Assembly: GCA_029202665.1 (NCBI GenBank)
Contig: CP119326.1
Span: 1,984,001 to 2,048,000 of the forward strand
Reading direction: 5' to 3'
Source of the DNA: Candidatus Brevundimonas colombiensis
GTDB lineage: Bacteria; Pseudomonadota; Alphaproteobacteria; Caulobacterales; Caulobacteraceae
DNA length: 64,000 nucleotides
Shown: piece by piece, positions 23,407 through 31,780 of the stretch
Layout: each line of letters starts with the position of its first letter
Position numbering within the stretch: position 1 is the first letter of the stretch
The notes under the pieces: model-generated
Databases searched by the model: none
What the model was told of the DNA's origin: nothing
What the model saw: the letters and a program-made list of their open reading frames with translations, nothing else
Made by a program: the position numbers and the translations under genes

Positions 23407-23855
23407 TGGCTTTCTCCCGCCAGCGTCATCTGTTTGAGGGCCGACATCCGCCCCTCGCACTGTGAGTTTCGTTCAGTCTGATGGTCGTCGGCTTCTGCAG
23501 TCGAAGCGCGTTCGGCTTGAGCTGATGCGAAACTCGGTGGCGAAATGTGGCCCGAGTAAACATCAGCAATCGCTTGCGCGAGGTGCTCGTTCTCCGCCAC
23601 AGCATTCAGGCAAACATGCTCAAGCGGTTGAAGCTGGGTACGAACATCTCGGCAGATTTCCGAAATACGCTTCGCTTGCTGCGCGGCCTTCTCGTTGGGA
23701 CTTTCACGACCTGCGGCAATGCTCAACACAAACAGGCCAGCGCTTTCTGACAGGCAGGTTTGAGCCAGCTGATCCGCGGGAAGTGCGGGCTGTTCAGCCT
23801 CATCGAGTCCGCCGCCAATGATCGCAAGCCCAGTTGAAAGGACAGCTAGGATCAT
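23403..23855 (-). CDS. Orphan ORF between gcvPA and gcvPB, possibly exported
   Basis: A 150-residue protein I do not recognise. The first 15 residues (MILAVLSTGLAIIGG) are hydrophobic and signal-like, but no basic n-region precedes them. The rest is polar, helical and has four cysteines (34, 68, 82, 133), which could form disulfides if exported. ATGA overlaps join it to both gcvPA (upstream) and gcvPB (downstream), a strong sign it is translated. Codon use differs from the flanking genes, with many A/T-ending codons (GCT, CTT, TCA, GTT), pointing to later acquisition or relaxed selection. It has no obvious role in glycine cleavage. Confidence 0.65.
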   Translation of the reverse strand: MILAVLSTGLAIIGGGLDEAEQPALPADQLAQTCLSESAGLFVLSIAAGRESPNEKAAQQAKRISEICRDVRTQLQPLEHVCLNAVAENEHLAQAIADVYSGHISPPSFASAQAERASTAEADDHQTERNSQCEGRMSALKQMTLAGESQ

Positions 23856-25204
23856 GCCGCCAGCACCTTCGACAGCGACTTGGCGAGGATCTGGATGTCC
23901 GCATCCAGCGTCGTCTCGGTCGCGGCGACCAGCAGGACGTCGTCCATGCCGGCGTCGGGCGCGAGGCGGCTGTAGGGCACGCCCGCCAGGATGTGATGAT
24001 CGGCCAGAGTCTGCACCACTTCGGCGGCGCTCTTGCCCTGGGGCAGGCGGACGGCGAACTCGTTGAAGAAGCGCGGCGTCAGGACCTCTACGCCCGGAAT
24101 GGCGGCCAGGGCGTCGCGCGCGGCCACGGCCTTTTCGTGGTTCAGCAGGGCCAGTTTACGCAGGCCCGTCTCGCCCAGCAGGCTCATGTGGATGGTGAAG
24201 GCCAGGGTGCAGAGGCCCGAGTTGGTGCAGATGTTCGACGTCGCCTTGTCGCGGCGGATATGCTGCTCGCGCGTCGACAGGGTCAGGACGAAGCCGCGTT
24301 CGCCGTCGGCGTCCACCGTCTCGCCGGTCAGGCGGCCGGGCATCTGGCGGATCAGCTTCTCGCGCGTGGCGAACAGGCCGACATAGGGACCGCCGAAGTT
24401 CAGGGCGTTGCCGATGGACTGGCCCTCGGCCGCGACGATGTCGGCGCCCATTTCGCCGGGCGATTTCAGCAGGCCCATCGACACCGCCTCCGTCACCACG
24501 ACGATCAGCAGGGCGCCCGCGGCGTGGGCGGCCTCGGCGATCCGGGTCACGTCGGTCGCCGTGCCGAAGACGTTGGGGGTCTGGACGACGACGCAGGCCG
24601 TGTCAGGCCCGATCTGGTCGATGACGGCGGCCTCGGCGTCGAAGGCTGGGGTCAGCACCTGGGTCTCCACGCCGACGGCGTGAACCACGGTCTCGGTCGC
24701 CTTGACGTAGTGGGGGTGAACGCCGCCCGAGATCACCGCCTTGTTGCGGCGGGTGACGCGCGTGGCCATCAGCACGCCCTCGGCCATGGCGGTCGAACCG
24801 TCATAGAGGCTGGCGTTGGCGACCGGCATCCCGGTCAGGTTCGCGACCTGGGTCTGGAACTCGTACAGATACTGCAGGGTCCCTTGCGCGATTTCCGGCT
24901 GATAGGGGGTGTAGCTGGTCAGGAATTCCGAGCGCTGGATCACGTGATCCACCGTCGCCGGGACGTGGTGCCTATAAGCTCCCGCGCCGCAGAAGAAGGG
25001 CACGGCGCCGGCCGTGGCGTTCTTGGCGGCCATGGCGGACAGGGCGCGCTCGACCTCCAGTTCGCCCGCCACGCGGGGCAGATCGACGGGACCGGCCAGA
25101 CGCGCGCTCTCGGGCACGTCCACGAACAGATCGTCGATGGATTTCGCGCCGATGGCGGCGAGCATCGCCGTGCGGTCGTCGGGCGTCAGGGGGAGGTAAC
25201 GCAT
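23852..25204 (-). CDS. gcvPA: Glycine dehydrogenase (decarboxylating) subunit 1
   Basis: The 450-residue N-terminal half of split P-protein, partner of GcvPB. It starts MRYLPLTPDDR, a family-like opening, and carries FCGAGAYRHHVPATVDH, YTPYQPEIAQGTLQYLYEFQT, SLYDGSTAMAEG and the GGPYVGLFAT segment. It lacks the PLP lysine, as expected. A palindromic repeat separates it from gcvH upstream. Confidence 0.95.
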   Translation of the reverse strand: MRYLPLTPDDRTAMLAAIGAKSIDDLFVDVPESARLAGPVDLPRVAGELEVERALSAMAAKNATAGAVPFFCGAGAYRHHVPATVDHVIQRSEFLTSYTPYQPEIAQGTLQYLYEFQTQVANLTGMPVANASLYDGSTAMAEGVLMATRVTRRNKAVISGGVHPHYVKATETVVHAVGVETQVLTPAFDAEAAVIDQIGPDTACVVVQTPNVFGTATDVTRIAEAAHAAGALLIVVVTEAVSMGLLKSPGEMGADIVAAEGQSIGNALNFGGPYVGLFATREKLIRQMPGRLTGETVDADGERGFVLTLSTREQHIRRDKATSNICTNSGLCTLAFTIHMSLLGETGLRKLALLNHEKAVAARDALAAIPGVEVLTPRFFNEFAVRLPQGKSAAEVVQTLADHHILAGVPYSRLAPDAGMDDVLLVAATETTLDADIQILAKSLSKVLAA

Positions 25205-25212
25205 GTTCTAAT

Positions 25213-25338
25213 CCGCTCATCCCCGCGAAAGCGGGGACCTAGTGCTTTGGGCGACCGATGTGGCCGGAGGAGTTTTCCGCTCGTCCCAGCCCCGTTCTCG
25301 CGAAAGAACTGGGTCCCCGCCTTCGCGGGGATGAGCGG
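25213..25338. repeat. Palindromic repeat, family B, second copy
   Basis: Arms 25213-25243 and 25308-25338 are imperfect reverse complements (CCGCTCATCCCCGCG... against ...CGCGGGGATGAGCGG). Interior AGTGCTTTGGGCGA and GCGAAAGAACTGGGT match the copy at 14149-14266. It fills the gcvH-gcvPA gap and may alter expression stoichiometry within the operon. Confidence 0.88.
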
Positions 25339-25347
25339 AAGGAGAAA

Positions 25348-25713
25348 TCAGAGCGTGGCCAGGAAGGCGTCGTAGGCGGCCTGGTCCATCAGGGCGTCCA
25401 GTTCGGCGGCGTCCGAGACCTTGATCTTGGCGAACCAGCCGCCGGCTTCGGCGGCGGAGTTGACGGTTTCCGGGGCGGTGGACAGGGCGTCATTGGCCTC
25501 GATCACCTCGCCCGAAACGGGGGCATAGACGTCGGACGCGGCCTTGACGCTCTCGACCACGGCGAAGCTGTCGCCCTTGGAGACGGTCTTGCCGACCTCG
25601 GGCACTTCGACGAACACCACGTCGCCCAGGGCGTCGGCGGCGTGTTTGGAGATGCCGACGGTGGCGATGTCGCCGTCCAGGCTGACCCACTCGTGATCCT
25701 TGGTGAACTTCAT
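25348..25713 (-). CDS. gcvH: Glycine cleavage system H protein
   Basis: A 121-residue lipoyl carrier shuttling the aminomethyl and reduced lipoyl groups between P, T and L proteins. The lipoylated lysine is Lys57 in VVESVKAASDVYAP. MKFTKDHEWV at the N-terminus and VYAPVSGEVIEAN are family signatures; the length is typical. Confidence 0.96.
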   Translation of the reverse strand: MKFTKDHEWVSLDGDIATVGISKHAADALGDVVFVEVPEVGKTVSKGDSFAVVESVKAASDVYAPVSGEVIEANDALSTAPETVNSAAEAGGWFAKIKVSDAAELDALMDQAAYDAFLATL

Positions 25714-25733
25714 CTGTCTTCTCCATCTTCCAC

Positions 25734-25862
25734 CCCGTCATTCTCGGGCTTGACCCGAGGATCGTAAGGCGGATCGTTCTCTGCGTTGATCCCGACGCAA
25801 TGCGGCGGATAATCCGGCCCTTGGTCCTCGGACTTGATCCGGGGGCCGAGGGTGACGGGGTG
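25734..25862. repeat. Palindromic repeat, family A (degenerate arms)
   Basis: Left arm CCGTCATTCTCGGGCTTGAC (25735 on) and right arm GGTCCTCGGACTTGATCCGG (25823 on) through GACGGGG are imperfect inverted copies of the 3641-3750 arms, with an 'ACGCAATGCGGCGGAT' interior like the 'CGCCGCATTGCGT' of that copy in the opposite sense. It fills the gcvT-gcvH gap. Confidence 0.85.
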
Positions 25863-25866
25863 AATG

Positions 25867-26979
25867 TTACGCCTTCGGCTTGCGGTAATAGCGTTGCGCC
25901 ACGAAGGGCATGGCCACGACCTCGGCGGCGGCGGACTTGCCGCGCACGATGACCTTCAGCTCTGTGCCCAGCGCCGCGAAGGCGGGCGGGACGAAGCCCA
26001 TGGCGATGTTCTTGCCCAGGCTGGGCGAGGGGCCGCCCGAGGTGACCTTGCCGATCACATTGCCGTCGGCGTCGGCGATCTCGGCGCCTTCGCGGGCCGG
26101 GGCGCCTTCCTTGACGATCAGGCCGACGCGGACGCGCGTGGGACCATCGGCCAGTTCCTTCAGGATACGCTCGGCGCCGTTGAAGTCGGCGCGTTCCTTC
26201 CTCGACTTGGACAGGGCGAAGGTCAGGGCGCCTTCGACCGGGCTGGTGGACGCATCGATGTCGTGGCCGTGCAGCGGCAGACCGGCTTCCAGGCGAAGGC
26301 TGTCGCGGGCGCCCAGGCCGATCGGCTTGACGCGGGCGTCTTCCAGCAGGCTGTTCCAGATGCGCTCGGCCTGGTCCGCCGGGACCGAAATCTCATAGCC
26401 GTCCTCGCCGGTATAGCCCGAGCGCGACACATAGCAGTCGGCGCCGAACAGCATCAGGCGGGCGGTCTCCATGAAGCCCATCTCGGCCAGAACCGGCTCG
26501 TGCGCGGCCATGACCTCGGCGGCCTCCGGGCCTTGAATGGCGATCAGGGCGCGGTCCAGCACCGTCAGCTTGGCGTCGCCTTGCAGATTGGCGGTCCAGA
26601 AGGCGAAATCCTCGTCCTTGTTGCCCGCATTGACCACGACGAACAGGCCGTCGTGGTCGGGACGCCCCGCCATCAGGTCGTCGATGACGCCGCCGTCGGT
26701 GTTAAGCAGCAGGCTGTATTTCTGCTTGCCCGCCTTCAGGATCTCATAGTCGCCGGGCACGAAGCGTTCGAACTGGGCCGTGGCGTCCGCGCCGGTGATC
26801 TTGCACTGGCCCATGTGGGACACGTCGAACAGGCCGGCGTGCTCGCGGGTCCAGCGGTGTTCGGCCAGAACGCCTTCGTACTGGACCGGCATGTCATAGC
26901 CGCCGAAGCCGACCATGCGGGCGCCCAGCGCACGGTGGGCGGCGTTCAGGGGCGTGGTTTTCAGAACTTGGTCGGTCAT
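25867..26979 (-). CDS. gcvT: Glycine cleavage system aminomethyltransferase (T protein)
   Basis: A 370-residue tetrahydrofolate-dependent enzyme releasing ammonia and forming methylene-THF from the aminomethyl-H intermediate. Signatures include GYDMPVQYEGVLAEHRWTR, GLFDVSHMGQ (catalytic Asp), SRSGYTGEDGYE and LGARDSLRLEAGLPLHGHD. The ATG at 26979 follows the riboswitch; upstream in-frame extension runs through the aptamers and is rejected. The GAAAGTCTGGACC leader has only a weak ribosome-binding site. Confidence 0.95.
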   Translation of the reverse strand: MTDQVLKTTPLNAAHRALGARMVGFGGYDMPVQYEGVLAEHRWTREHAGLFDVSHMGQCKITGADATAQFERFVPGDYEILKAGKQKYSLLLNTDGGVIDDLMAGRPDHDGLFVVVNAGNKDEDFAFWTANLQGDAKLTVLDRALIAIQGPEAAEVMAAHEPVLAEMGFMETARLMLFGADCYVSRSGYTGEDGYEISVPADQAERIWNSLLEDARVKPIGLGARDSLRLEAGLPLHGHDIDASTSPVEGALTFALSKSRKERADFNGAERILKELADGPTRVRVGLIVKEGAPAREGAEIADADGNVIGKVTSGGPSPSLGKNIAMGFVPPAFAALGTELKVIVRGKSAAAEVVAMPFVAQRYYRKPKA

Positions 26980-27034
26980 GGTCCAGACTTTCGCGGTCGC
27001 GTGTTGTGGCGGAGCTTCGCCGCCGTCCTCGCGC

Positions 27035-27215
27035 CCCCGCTGTCCTGAAGCCTGAGAGATTCCGGCGTTTCCGCCTTGCTCCGTCGGCGCGCCCGTGAAG
27101 GGCGGCTTTCCAGCGTCCGTATGCTGTCGCGGTCCGTTTGCCTGAGCGTTTCCGGGGCGGTTGCGCCTTCGGCGTCGAAGCCGGTCGCCCGTCCCCGAAC
27201 TCTCCCGCGAGAGCG
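27035..27215 (-). ncRNA. Tandem glycine riboswitch
   Basis: Read on the minus strand, aptamer 1 (about 27213-27128) has GGGAGAGTTCGG, CGAAGGCGCAACC and AACGCTCAGGCAAACGGAC. Aptamer 2 (about 27122-27038) has GACGCTGGAAAGC, CGACGGAGCAAGGCGGAAAC and AATCTCTCAGGCTTCAGGAC. These are the conserved glycine aptamer elements in their usual tandem order. A small hairpin (GGCGG/CCGCC, 27008-27024) lies between aptamer 2 and the gcvT ATG and has no U-tract, so control is probably translational or Rho-linked rather than by intrinsic termination. This explains most of the 343-base gap before the divergent esterase gene. Confidence 0.93.
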
Positions 27216-27322
27216 ATCGACCTAAGGCATCGACTCCCATGCCAAGTCAAGCGTCGGCGGAACAAGGTCGGCTGGCGTGGGTTGTCCCCCCGATCCCCCG
27301 CTTGAACCCCAGGAAAACGAAA

Positions 27323-28363
27323 ATGTCGATTATAGACAAGCTGTTCGGCGACAACGACACGCCGCGCGACACCCCCGCCAAGGCCGACGGCCCCATGCAG
27401 AAGGTGCTGGATGAACTGGCCTCTCTGGGCGGCAAACCCATCGAGACCCTGTCGCCGGCCGAGGCGCGCCAGCAGCCGACGCCCACCGACGCGGTCCATG
27501 CCCTGCTGCGCAAGGCGGGCAAGGAGCCCAAGGCCGACGATCTGGGCGTCAAGACGACGGACATCACCATCCCCGGCGCCGACGGTCCGATCCAGGCCCG
27601 CATCTACAGGCCGCACGACCATTCCGAGGACAAGCTGCACCCGGTCGTCGTCTATTTCCACGGCGGCGGTTTCGTGATCGCCGATCTGGACGTCTACGAC
27701 GGCGGGCCGCGCGGCGTGTCCAAGATGGCCGACGCCATCGTGGTGTCTGTCCATTATCGCCAGGCGCCGGAACATCATTTCCCCGCCGCCCATGACGACG
27801 CCCTGGCCGCCTATCGCTGGGTGCTGGACAACGCCCAGAGCTTCAACGGCGATCCGCAGAAGGTGGCCGTGATGGGCGAGAGCGCGGGCGGCAACCTGGC
27901 CATCGGCGTGTCGATGATGGCGCGCGACGCTGGGCTTCGTCTGCCGATGCATCAGGTGCTGGTCTATCCGGTCGCGGGCGTGGATATGGAAAATGAATCC
28001 TACGTCGAGAACGCCGACGCCAAGCCGCTGAACAAGCCGATGATGAAGTGGTTCGTGAAGCACATCTTCGAAAACGAAGCCGACGCCCATGACCCGCGCA
28101 TCAACATCGTGGAAAACGCCGACCTTTCCGGCCTGCCGTCCTCGACGGTGATCTGTGCCGAAATCGACCCGCTGCGTTCGGAGGGCGAGCTTCTGGCCGA
28201 GAAGCTGGAGCAAGCGGGCGTGGATGTGCGCCACAAGACGTTCCACGGTTCGACGCACGAGTTCTTCGGCATGGCCATGGTCGTGCCCGACGCCATGGCG
28301 GCCCAGACCTTCGCCGCCCACGAACTGAAGCGCGCCTTCGGCACGGCCATCCTGCCGATCTGA
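27323..28363 (+). CDS. Alpha/beta hydrolase, HSL-type (family IV) esterase
   Basis: A 346-residue serine esterase. YFHGGGFVIADLDVYDG (about 110-126) holds the family IV oxyanion-hole HGGG motif. GESAGGNLAIG carries the nucleophile Ser. CAEIDPLRSEGELLAE and STHEFFGM supply the Asp and His of the triad. The N-terminal cap region precedes VVYFHGG. No signal peptide, so probably a cytosolic short-chain ester hydrolase; the substrate is unknown. The ATG at 27323 is preceded by AGGAAA. Confidence 0.87.
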   Translation: MSIIDKLFGDNDTPRDTPAKADGPMQKVLDELASLGGKPIETLSPAEARQQPTPTDAVHALLRKAGKEPKADDLGVKTTDITIPGADGPIQARIYRPHDHSEDKLHPVVVYFHGGGFVIADLDVYDGGPRGVSKMADAIVVSVHYRQAPEHHFPAAHDDALAAYRWVLDNAQSFNGDPQKVAVMGESAGGNLAIGVSMMARDAGLRLPMHQVLVYPVAGVDMENESYVENADAKPLNKPMMKWFVKHIFENEADAHDPRINIVENADLSGLPSSTVICAEIDPLRSEGELLAEKLEQAGVDVRHKTFHGSTHEFFGMAMVVPDAMAAQTFAAHELKRAFGTAILPI

Positions 28364-28379
28364 TCCTGCGCCACCACAC

Positions 28380-28429
28380 CCGTCATCCTCGGGCTTGTCC
28401 CGAGGATGCATAGGCCCGCTGTTGGGCCT
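28380..28429. repeat. Palindromic repeat, family A (single arm) plus hairpin
   Basis: CGTCATCCTCGGGCTTGTCC matches the family A arm and folds alone (TCCTCGGG/CCCGAGGA, 28385-28406). A second hairpin AGGCCC/GGGCCT lies at 28411-28429. It sits 17 bases after the esterase stop and may act as a transcript 3' end. Confidence 0.75.
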
Positions 28430-28526
28430 GGGATGGCGGCGGCAGGGCTGAGAGAGGGTTTTTCTTGCGGCGGCGCCTGTCGCCCGCCAAGAACGGGCGA
28501 CGCCACAGCCGCACCGGACCGACCGC

Positions 28527-29492
28527 ATGACCCGCACCCCCCTCGACGCCCATATCGCCGCCCTGGACATCCCGGACGGCCTGAAGTCGGTCTTGACCAT
28601 CGTGGGCCGGACCTGCGCCGAGATCAGCGAGGTGGTGGCGGGCGGCGCCCTGGCCGGGGCGCTGGGCGCGTCCGGCCAGATCAATGTGCAGGACGAGGAA
28701 CAGAAGAAGCTGGACGTCATGACCGACGACATGCTGACCCAGGCGCTGCTGGCCTGTCCCGCCATCGCCGGGGTCGCCTCGGAAGAGAAGGACGAGGCCG
28801 AGATCGCGACCAATCCGGCGGGCGAATATCTGGCCCTGTTCGACCCGCTGGACGGATCGTCCAACATCGACATCAACGCTCCGGTGGGCACCATCGTCTC
28901 GGTGTTGAAGTCGCCGTCCGCCGCGCCGACACAGGGCGACTTCCTGCAAACGGGCCGCCATCAGGCCGCCGCCCTCTATGCCGTCTATGGGCCGCAGACC
29001 ATGCTGGTCCTGACCACGGGCGACGGCGTGAAGGGCTTCACCCTGGCGGGTGACGGCCAATGGTTCCTGACCCACGACGCCATCGCCATTTCGCCGGACA
29101 CGAAGGAATTCGCGATCAATGTCTCGAACCAGCGTCACTGGGCCGAGCCGGTGCAGCGTTATGTGCAGGCCCTGCTGCAGGGCGAGGAAGGTCCGCGCGG
29201 CAAGAACTTCAACATGCGCTGGGTCGCGGCCATGGTCGCCGATGTCCACCGTATCCTGATGCGCGGCGGCGTCTTTTTCTATCCGTGGGACAAGCGCGAG
29301 CCGAACAAGCCCGGCAAGCTGCGCCTGATGTACGAGGGCAATCCGATGGCCTTCCTGATCGAACAGGCGGGCGGCAAGGCCACCACCGACGGCGTCCAGC
29401 CCATCCTCGACGTCCAGCCGACCCAACTGCACCAGCGTATTCCGGTCGCCCTGGGTTCGGCCAACGAGATCGACGCCTTCGCGGGCGCCTGA
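28527..29492 (+). CDS. fbp: Class I fructose-1,6-bisphosphatase
   Basis: A 321-residue gluconeogenic phosphatase converting fructose-1,6-bisphosphate to fructose-6-phosphate. Metal-site motifs are ASEEKDE (about 84-90) and FDPLDGSSNID (105-115); YAVYGPQTMLVLT, GVFFYPWDKREPNKPGKLRL and EQAGGKATTDG complete the family pattern. A hairpin (28479-28501) lies 25 bases upstream in its leader. pncA follows after 15 bases. Confidence 0.95.
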   Translation: MTRTPLDAHIAALDIPDGLKSVLTIVGRTCAEISEVVAGGALAGALGASGQINVQDEEQKKLDVMTDDMLTQALLACPAIAGVASEEKDEAEIATNPAGEYLALFDPLDGSSNIDINAPVGTIVSVLKSPSAAPTQGDFLQTGRHQAAALYAVYGPQTMLVLTTGDGVKGFTLAGDGQWFLTHDAIAISPDTKEFAINVSNQRHWAEPVQRYVQALLQGEEGPRGKNFNMRWVAAMVADVHRILMRGGVFFYPWDKREPNKPGKLRLMYEGNPMAFLIEQAGGKATTDGVQPILDVQPTQLHQRIPVALGSANEIDAFAGA

Positions 29493-29507
29493 TCTGGAGT
29501 CTGAGCC

Positions 29508-30137
29508 ATGATCATCAGTCCCGCCGACGCCCTTCTGGTCATCGACCCGCAGAACGACTTCTGCGAGGGCGGGGCGCTGGCGGTTCAGGGCGGGGCGGGG
29601 ATCATGCCCCTGATCAACCGGCTGGCCGAACGGTTCGGTCGGGTCGTCGTGACCCAGGACTGGCACACGCCGGACCAGATTTCCTTCGCCTCCAACCACC
29701 CCGGCGCGGCCCCCTTCACCGAGATCGAGGTCGCCTACGGCCGCCAGATGCTGTGGCCCGATCACTGTCTCCAGGGTTCAGTCGGCGCGGATTTCCACCC
29801 GGAGGTGAAGCCGACCCTCGACCGCGCCGTCGCCGTCATCCGCAAGGGCTATAATCCGGCGGTCGATTCCTATTCCGGCTTCTTCGAGAACGACCACCGG
29901 ACGCCGACGGGCCTGGCGGGCCTGCTGCGCGATCTGGGCGTGAAACGGGTGTTCCTGGCGGGCCTGGCCCTGGATTACTGCGTCCGCTTCACCGCCGAGG
30001 ACGCGGTGCGCGAAGGGTTCGAGGCGGTCGTCATCGCCGACGCCAGCCGCGCCATCGCCCCGCAAACCGAAACCGCCGCGCTGGACAGTTTCCGCGCGCT
30101 GGGCGTCACCGAGATTAAGGCCGACAGGCTTATCTGA
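29508..30137 (+). CDS. pncA: Nicotinamidase/pyrazinamidase
   Basis: A 209-residue amidase converting nicotinamide to nicotinate in NAD salvage. The catalytic triad is Asp13 (VIDPQNDF), Lys113 (RKGYNP) and Cys158 (ALDYCVRFTA). The metal ligands are Asp51 and His53 (TQDWHTP) and His86 (WPDHC). The length is typical. It is probably co-transcribed with fbp. Confidence 0.94.
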   Translation: MIISPADALLVIDPQNDFCEGGALAVQGGAGIMPLINRLAERFGRVVVTQDWHTPDQISFASNHPGAAPFTEIEVAYGRQMLWPDHCLQGSVGADFHPEVKPTLDRAVAVIRKGYNPAVDSYSGFFENDHRTPTGLAGLLRDLGVKRVFLAGLALDYCVRFTAEDAVREGFEAVVIADASRAIAPQTETAALDSFRALGVTEIKADRLI

Positions 30138-30147
30138 TCCTTCCCTT

Positions 30148-30313
30148 CGTCATTCCGGGCGAAGCGTAGCGAAGACCCGGAACCCAGCGGCGCGCGAGAG
30201 CGCGAACCTGTCGCGGAATCTGATGTTTCAGGGGCGTGCGGCGGACGCATTTCGCCTTCGGCGCCGCTGGGTTCCGGGTCTTCGGGCCAAGCGGCCCTTC
30301 GCCCGGAATGACG
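30148..30313. repeat. Palindromic repeat, family C
   Basis: The left arm (about 30148-30193) begins CGTCATTCCGGGCGAAGC and runs to ACCCAGCGGCGC. The right arm (about 30261-30313) is its near reverse complement, ending GCCCGGAATGACG. Related arms occur at 36494-36530 and 49659-49799. It fills the gap between the convergent pncA and adenine deaminase genes. Confidence 0.88.
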
Positions 30314-30326
30314 AAAAGGGGAGGGG

Positions 30327-31352
30327 TCAGCGCTGCGCGTAGGCCTCGACCTCGGCGATCCGCGCGGCCTTGTCGGCGTCGTTCAGGAACGACCCCTCGA
30401 AACTGTTCTTCGCCAGTTGCGTCACCTGGTCGCGCGTCAGGCCGACCGCGTCCGCCAACTGGCTGTAGTTGGCGTTCACATAGCCGCCGAAATAGGACGG
30501 GTCGTCAGAGTTCAGGGTGACGTGCAGGCCCCGGCGCAGCATCTCGGGGATCGGGTGGTCCTTCAGATCATCGACCACGCGCAGTTTCAGGTTCGACAGC
30601 GGACAGACGGTCAGGGTCATCCGTTCGGCCGCCAGACGTTCGATCAGGGCCTTGTCCTCCATCGAACGGTTGCCGTGGTCCATCCGGTCGATGTGCAGCA
30701 GGTCCAGCGCCTCATGCACATAGGCGGGCGGGCCTTCCTCGCCCGCGTGGGCGCACAGTTTCAGGCCCAGCTCACGCGCGGCGGCGAAGACGCGCTGGAA
30801 TTTCGACGGCGGATGGCCGACCTCCGACGAATCCAGCCCCACGCCGATGAAATGATGCAGATAGGGCTTGGCCATTTCCAGCGTGGCGAAGGCCTCGTCT
30901 TCGGTCAGGTGGCGCAGGAAGCTGAGGATCAGGCCGCTGGTCACGCCCAGCTCCACCCTGGCCCGGTCCATGCCCGCGATCAGCCCCTCGACCACCACGC
31001 CGAACGACACGCCGCGATCCGTGTGGGTCTGAGGGTCGAAGAAGATTTCGGCGTGGCGGACGTTGTCGGCGGCGGCCCTCTGGAAATAGGCGAAGGCCAG
31101 ATCCTCGAAATCCCGGCGCGTCAGCAGGACGGCGGCGCCCGCGTAATAGATGTCCAGAAAGTCCTGCAGGTTCGAGAAATCATAGGCCGCCCGCACCGCC
31201 TCGACGCTGTCGTAGGGAATGGAGACGCCGTTGCGCCGGGCCAGTTCGAACATCAGTTCCGGCTCCAGACTGCCCTCGATATGCAGGTGCAGCTCGGCCT
31301 TGGGCAGGCCGGCGATATAGGCGTGAAGGTCCGTGTCGAGTTCGCCGGTCAT
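30327..31352 (-). CDS. Adenine deaminase (adenosine deaminase superfamily)
   Basis: A 341-residue TIM-barrel deaminase. LPKAELHLHIEGSLEPELMF holds the HxH ligands (His22, His24); FDPQTHTDRGV, GLDSSEVGHPPSKFQRVF, HAGEEGPP and NSDDPSYFGGYV follow. The FDPQTHT and PPSKFQ motifs and YFGGYV ending are, from memory, those of the adenosine-deaminase-fold enzymes that deaminate adenine to hypoxanthine rather than adenosine. It acts in cytosolic purine salvage. The ATG overlaps the VapC-like toxin stop by four bases, so translation is coupled to a toxin-antitoxin operon. Confidence 0.87.
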   Translation of the reverse strand: MTGELDTDLHAYIAGLPKAELHLHIEGSLEPELMFELARRNGVSIPYDSVEAVRAAYDFSNLQDFLDIYYAGAAVLLTRRDFEDLAFAYFQRAAADNVRHAEIFFDPQTHTDRGVSFGVVVEGLIAGMDRARVELGVTSGLILSFLRHLTEDEAFATLEMAKPYLHHFIGVGLDSSEVGHPPSKFQRVFAAARELGLKLCAHAGEEGPPAYVHEALDLLHIDRMDHGNRSMEDKALIERLAAERMTLTVCPLSNLKLRVVDDLKDHPIPEMLRRGLHVTLNSDDPSYFGGYVNANYSQLADAVGLTRDQVTQLAKNSFEGSFLNDADKAARIAEVEAYAQR

Positions 31353-31780
31353 AGGCCGTTCTCCTGCGCATAGTCGTCCAGGCTCATGACTTCGATGTTC
31401 GTCGCGTCCGATGCCCGCACCTTGCCGATCAGCTTCTTGTCCGCCGTCAGAAACGGGACACCCAACTGTTCGGCGTGGGCGACGTAGAAGCAGTCATAGG
31501 CCGGATGTTCCAAGGCGATCGCCAACTGCACCGCCCTTTCGATCAGCCTGCGACCAGGTTCCACATAGAGGTTCATCGTCTCGATCAACTCCACCGCCTG
31601 CATCGCTTGATGGCTGGTGATGTCGCCCATCCGGCAGCGCTTCCAGATGATGTTGGCGCATTCCGACAGGATCAGATCGGGCGCCGACCAAGGTTGGGCC
31701 CGAAAGGCGGCGACGGCGATGGGGCTGTCGGGCTCATGCAAGGCGACCTTGATCGCAACGCTGGCGTCCACGACGATCAA
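31349..31780 (-). CDS. PIN-domain ribonuclease toxin (VapC/FitB type)
   Basis: A 143-residue PIN domain. The acidic active-site residues are all present: Asp5 (VVDASVAIK), Glu40 (LSECANIIWK), Asp96 (YDCFYVAHAE) and Asp114 (LTADKKL). It is expected to cleave RNA (often tRNA) when released from its antitoxin. The start is a TTG at 31780 overlapping the antitoxin stop, which gives the family-exact MIVVDAS. Its own stop overlaps the adenine deaminase ATG. Confidence 0.9.
   Translation of the reverse strand: MIVVDASVAIKVALHEPDSPIAVAAFRAQPWSAPDLILSECANIIWKRCRMGDITSHQAMQAVELIETMNLYVEPGRRLIERAVQLAIALEHPAYDCFYVAHAEQLGVPFLTADKKLIGKVRASDATNIEVMSLDDYAQENGL

Noticed and set aside
21625..23481. A 618-codon frame on the plus strand
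   Set aside because: Antisense to gcvPB; composition reflects codon-position GC skew.
25867..27240. gcvT start at 27240
   Set aside because: The extra 87 codons translate the glycine riboswitch; the true family start is at 26979.
26894..28894. A 666-codon frame on the minus strand across the esterase and glycine riboswitch
   Set aside because: Crosses a riboswitch and is antisense to two clearly coding genes.
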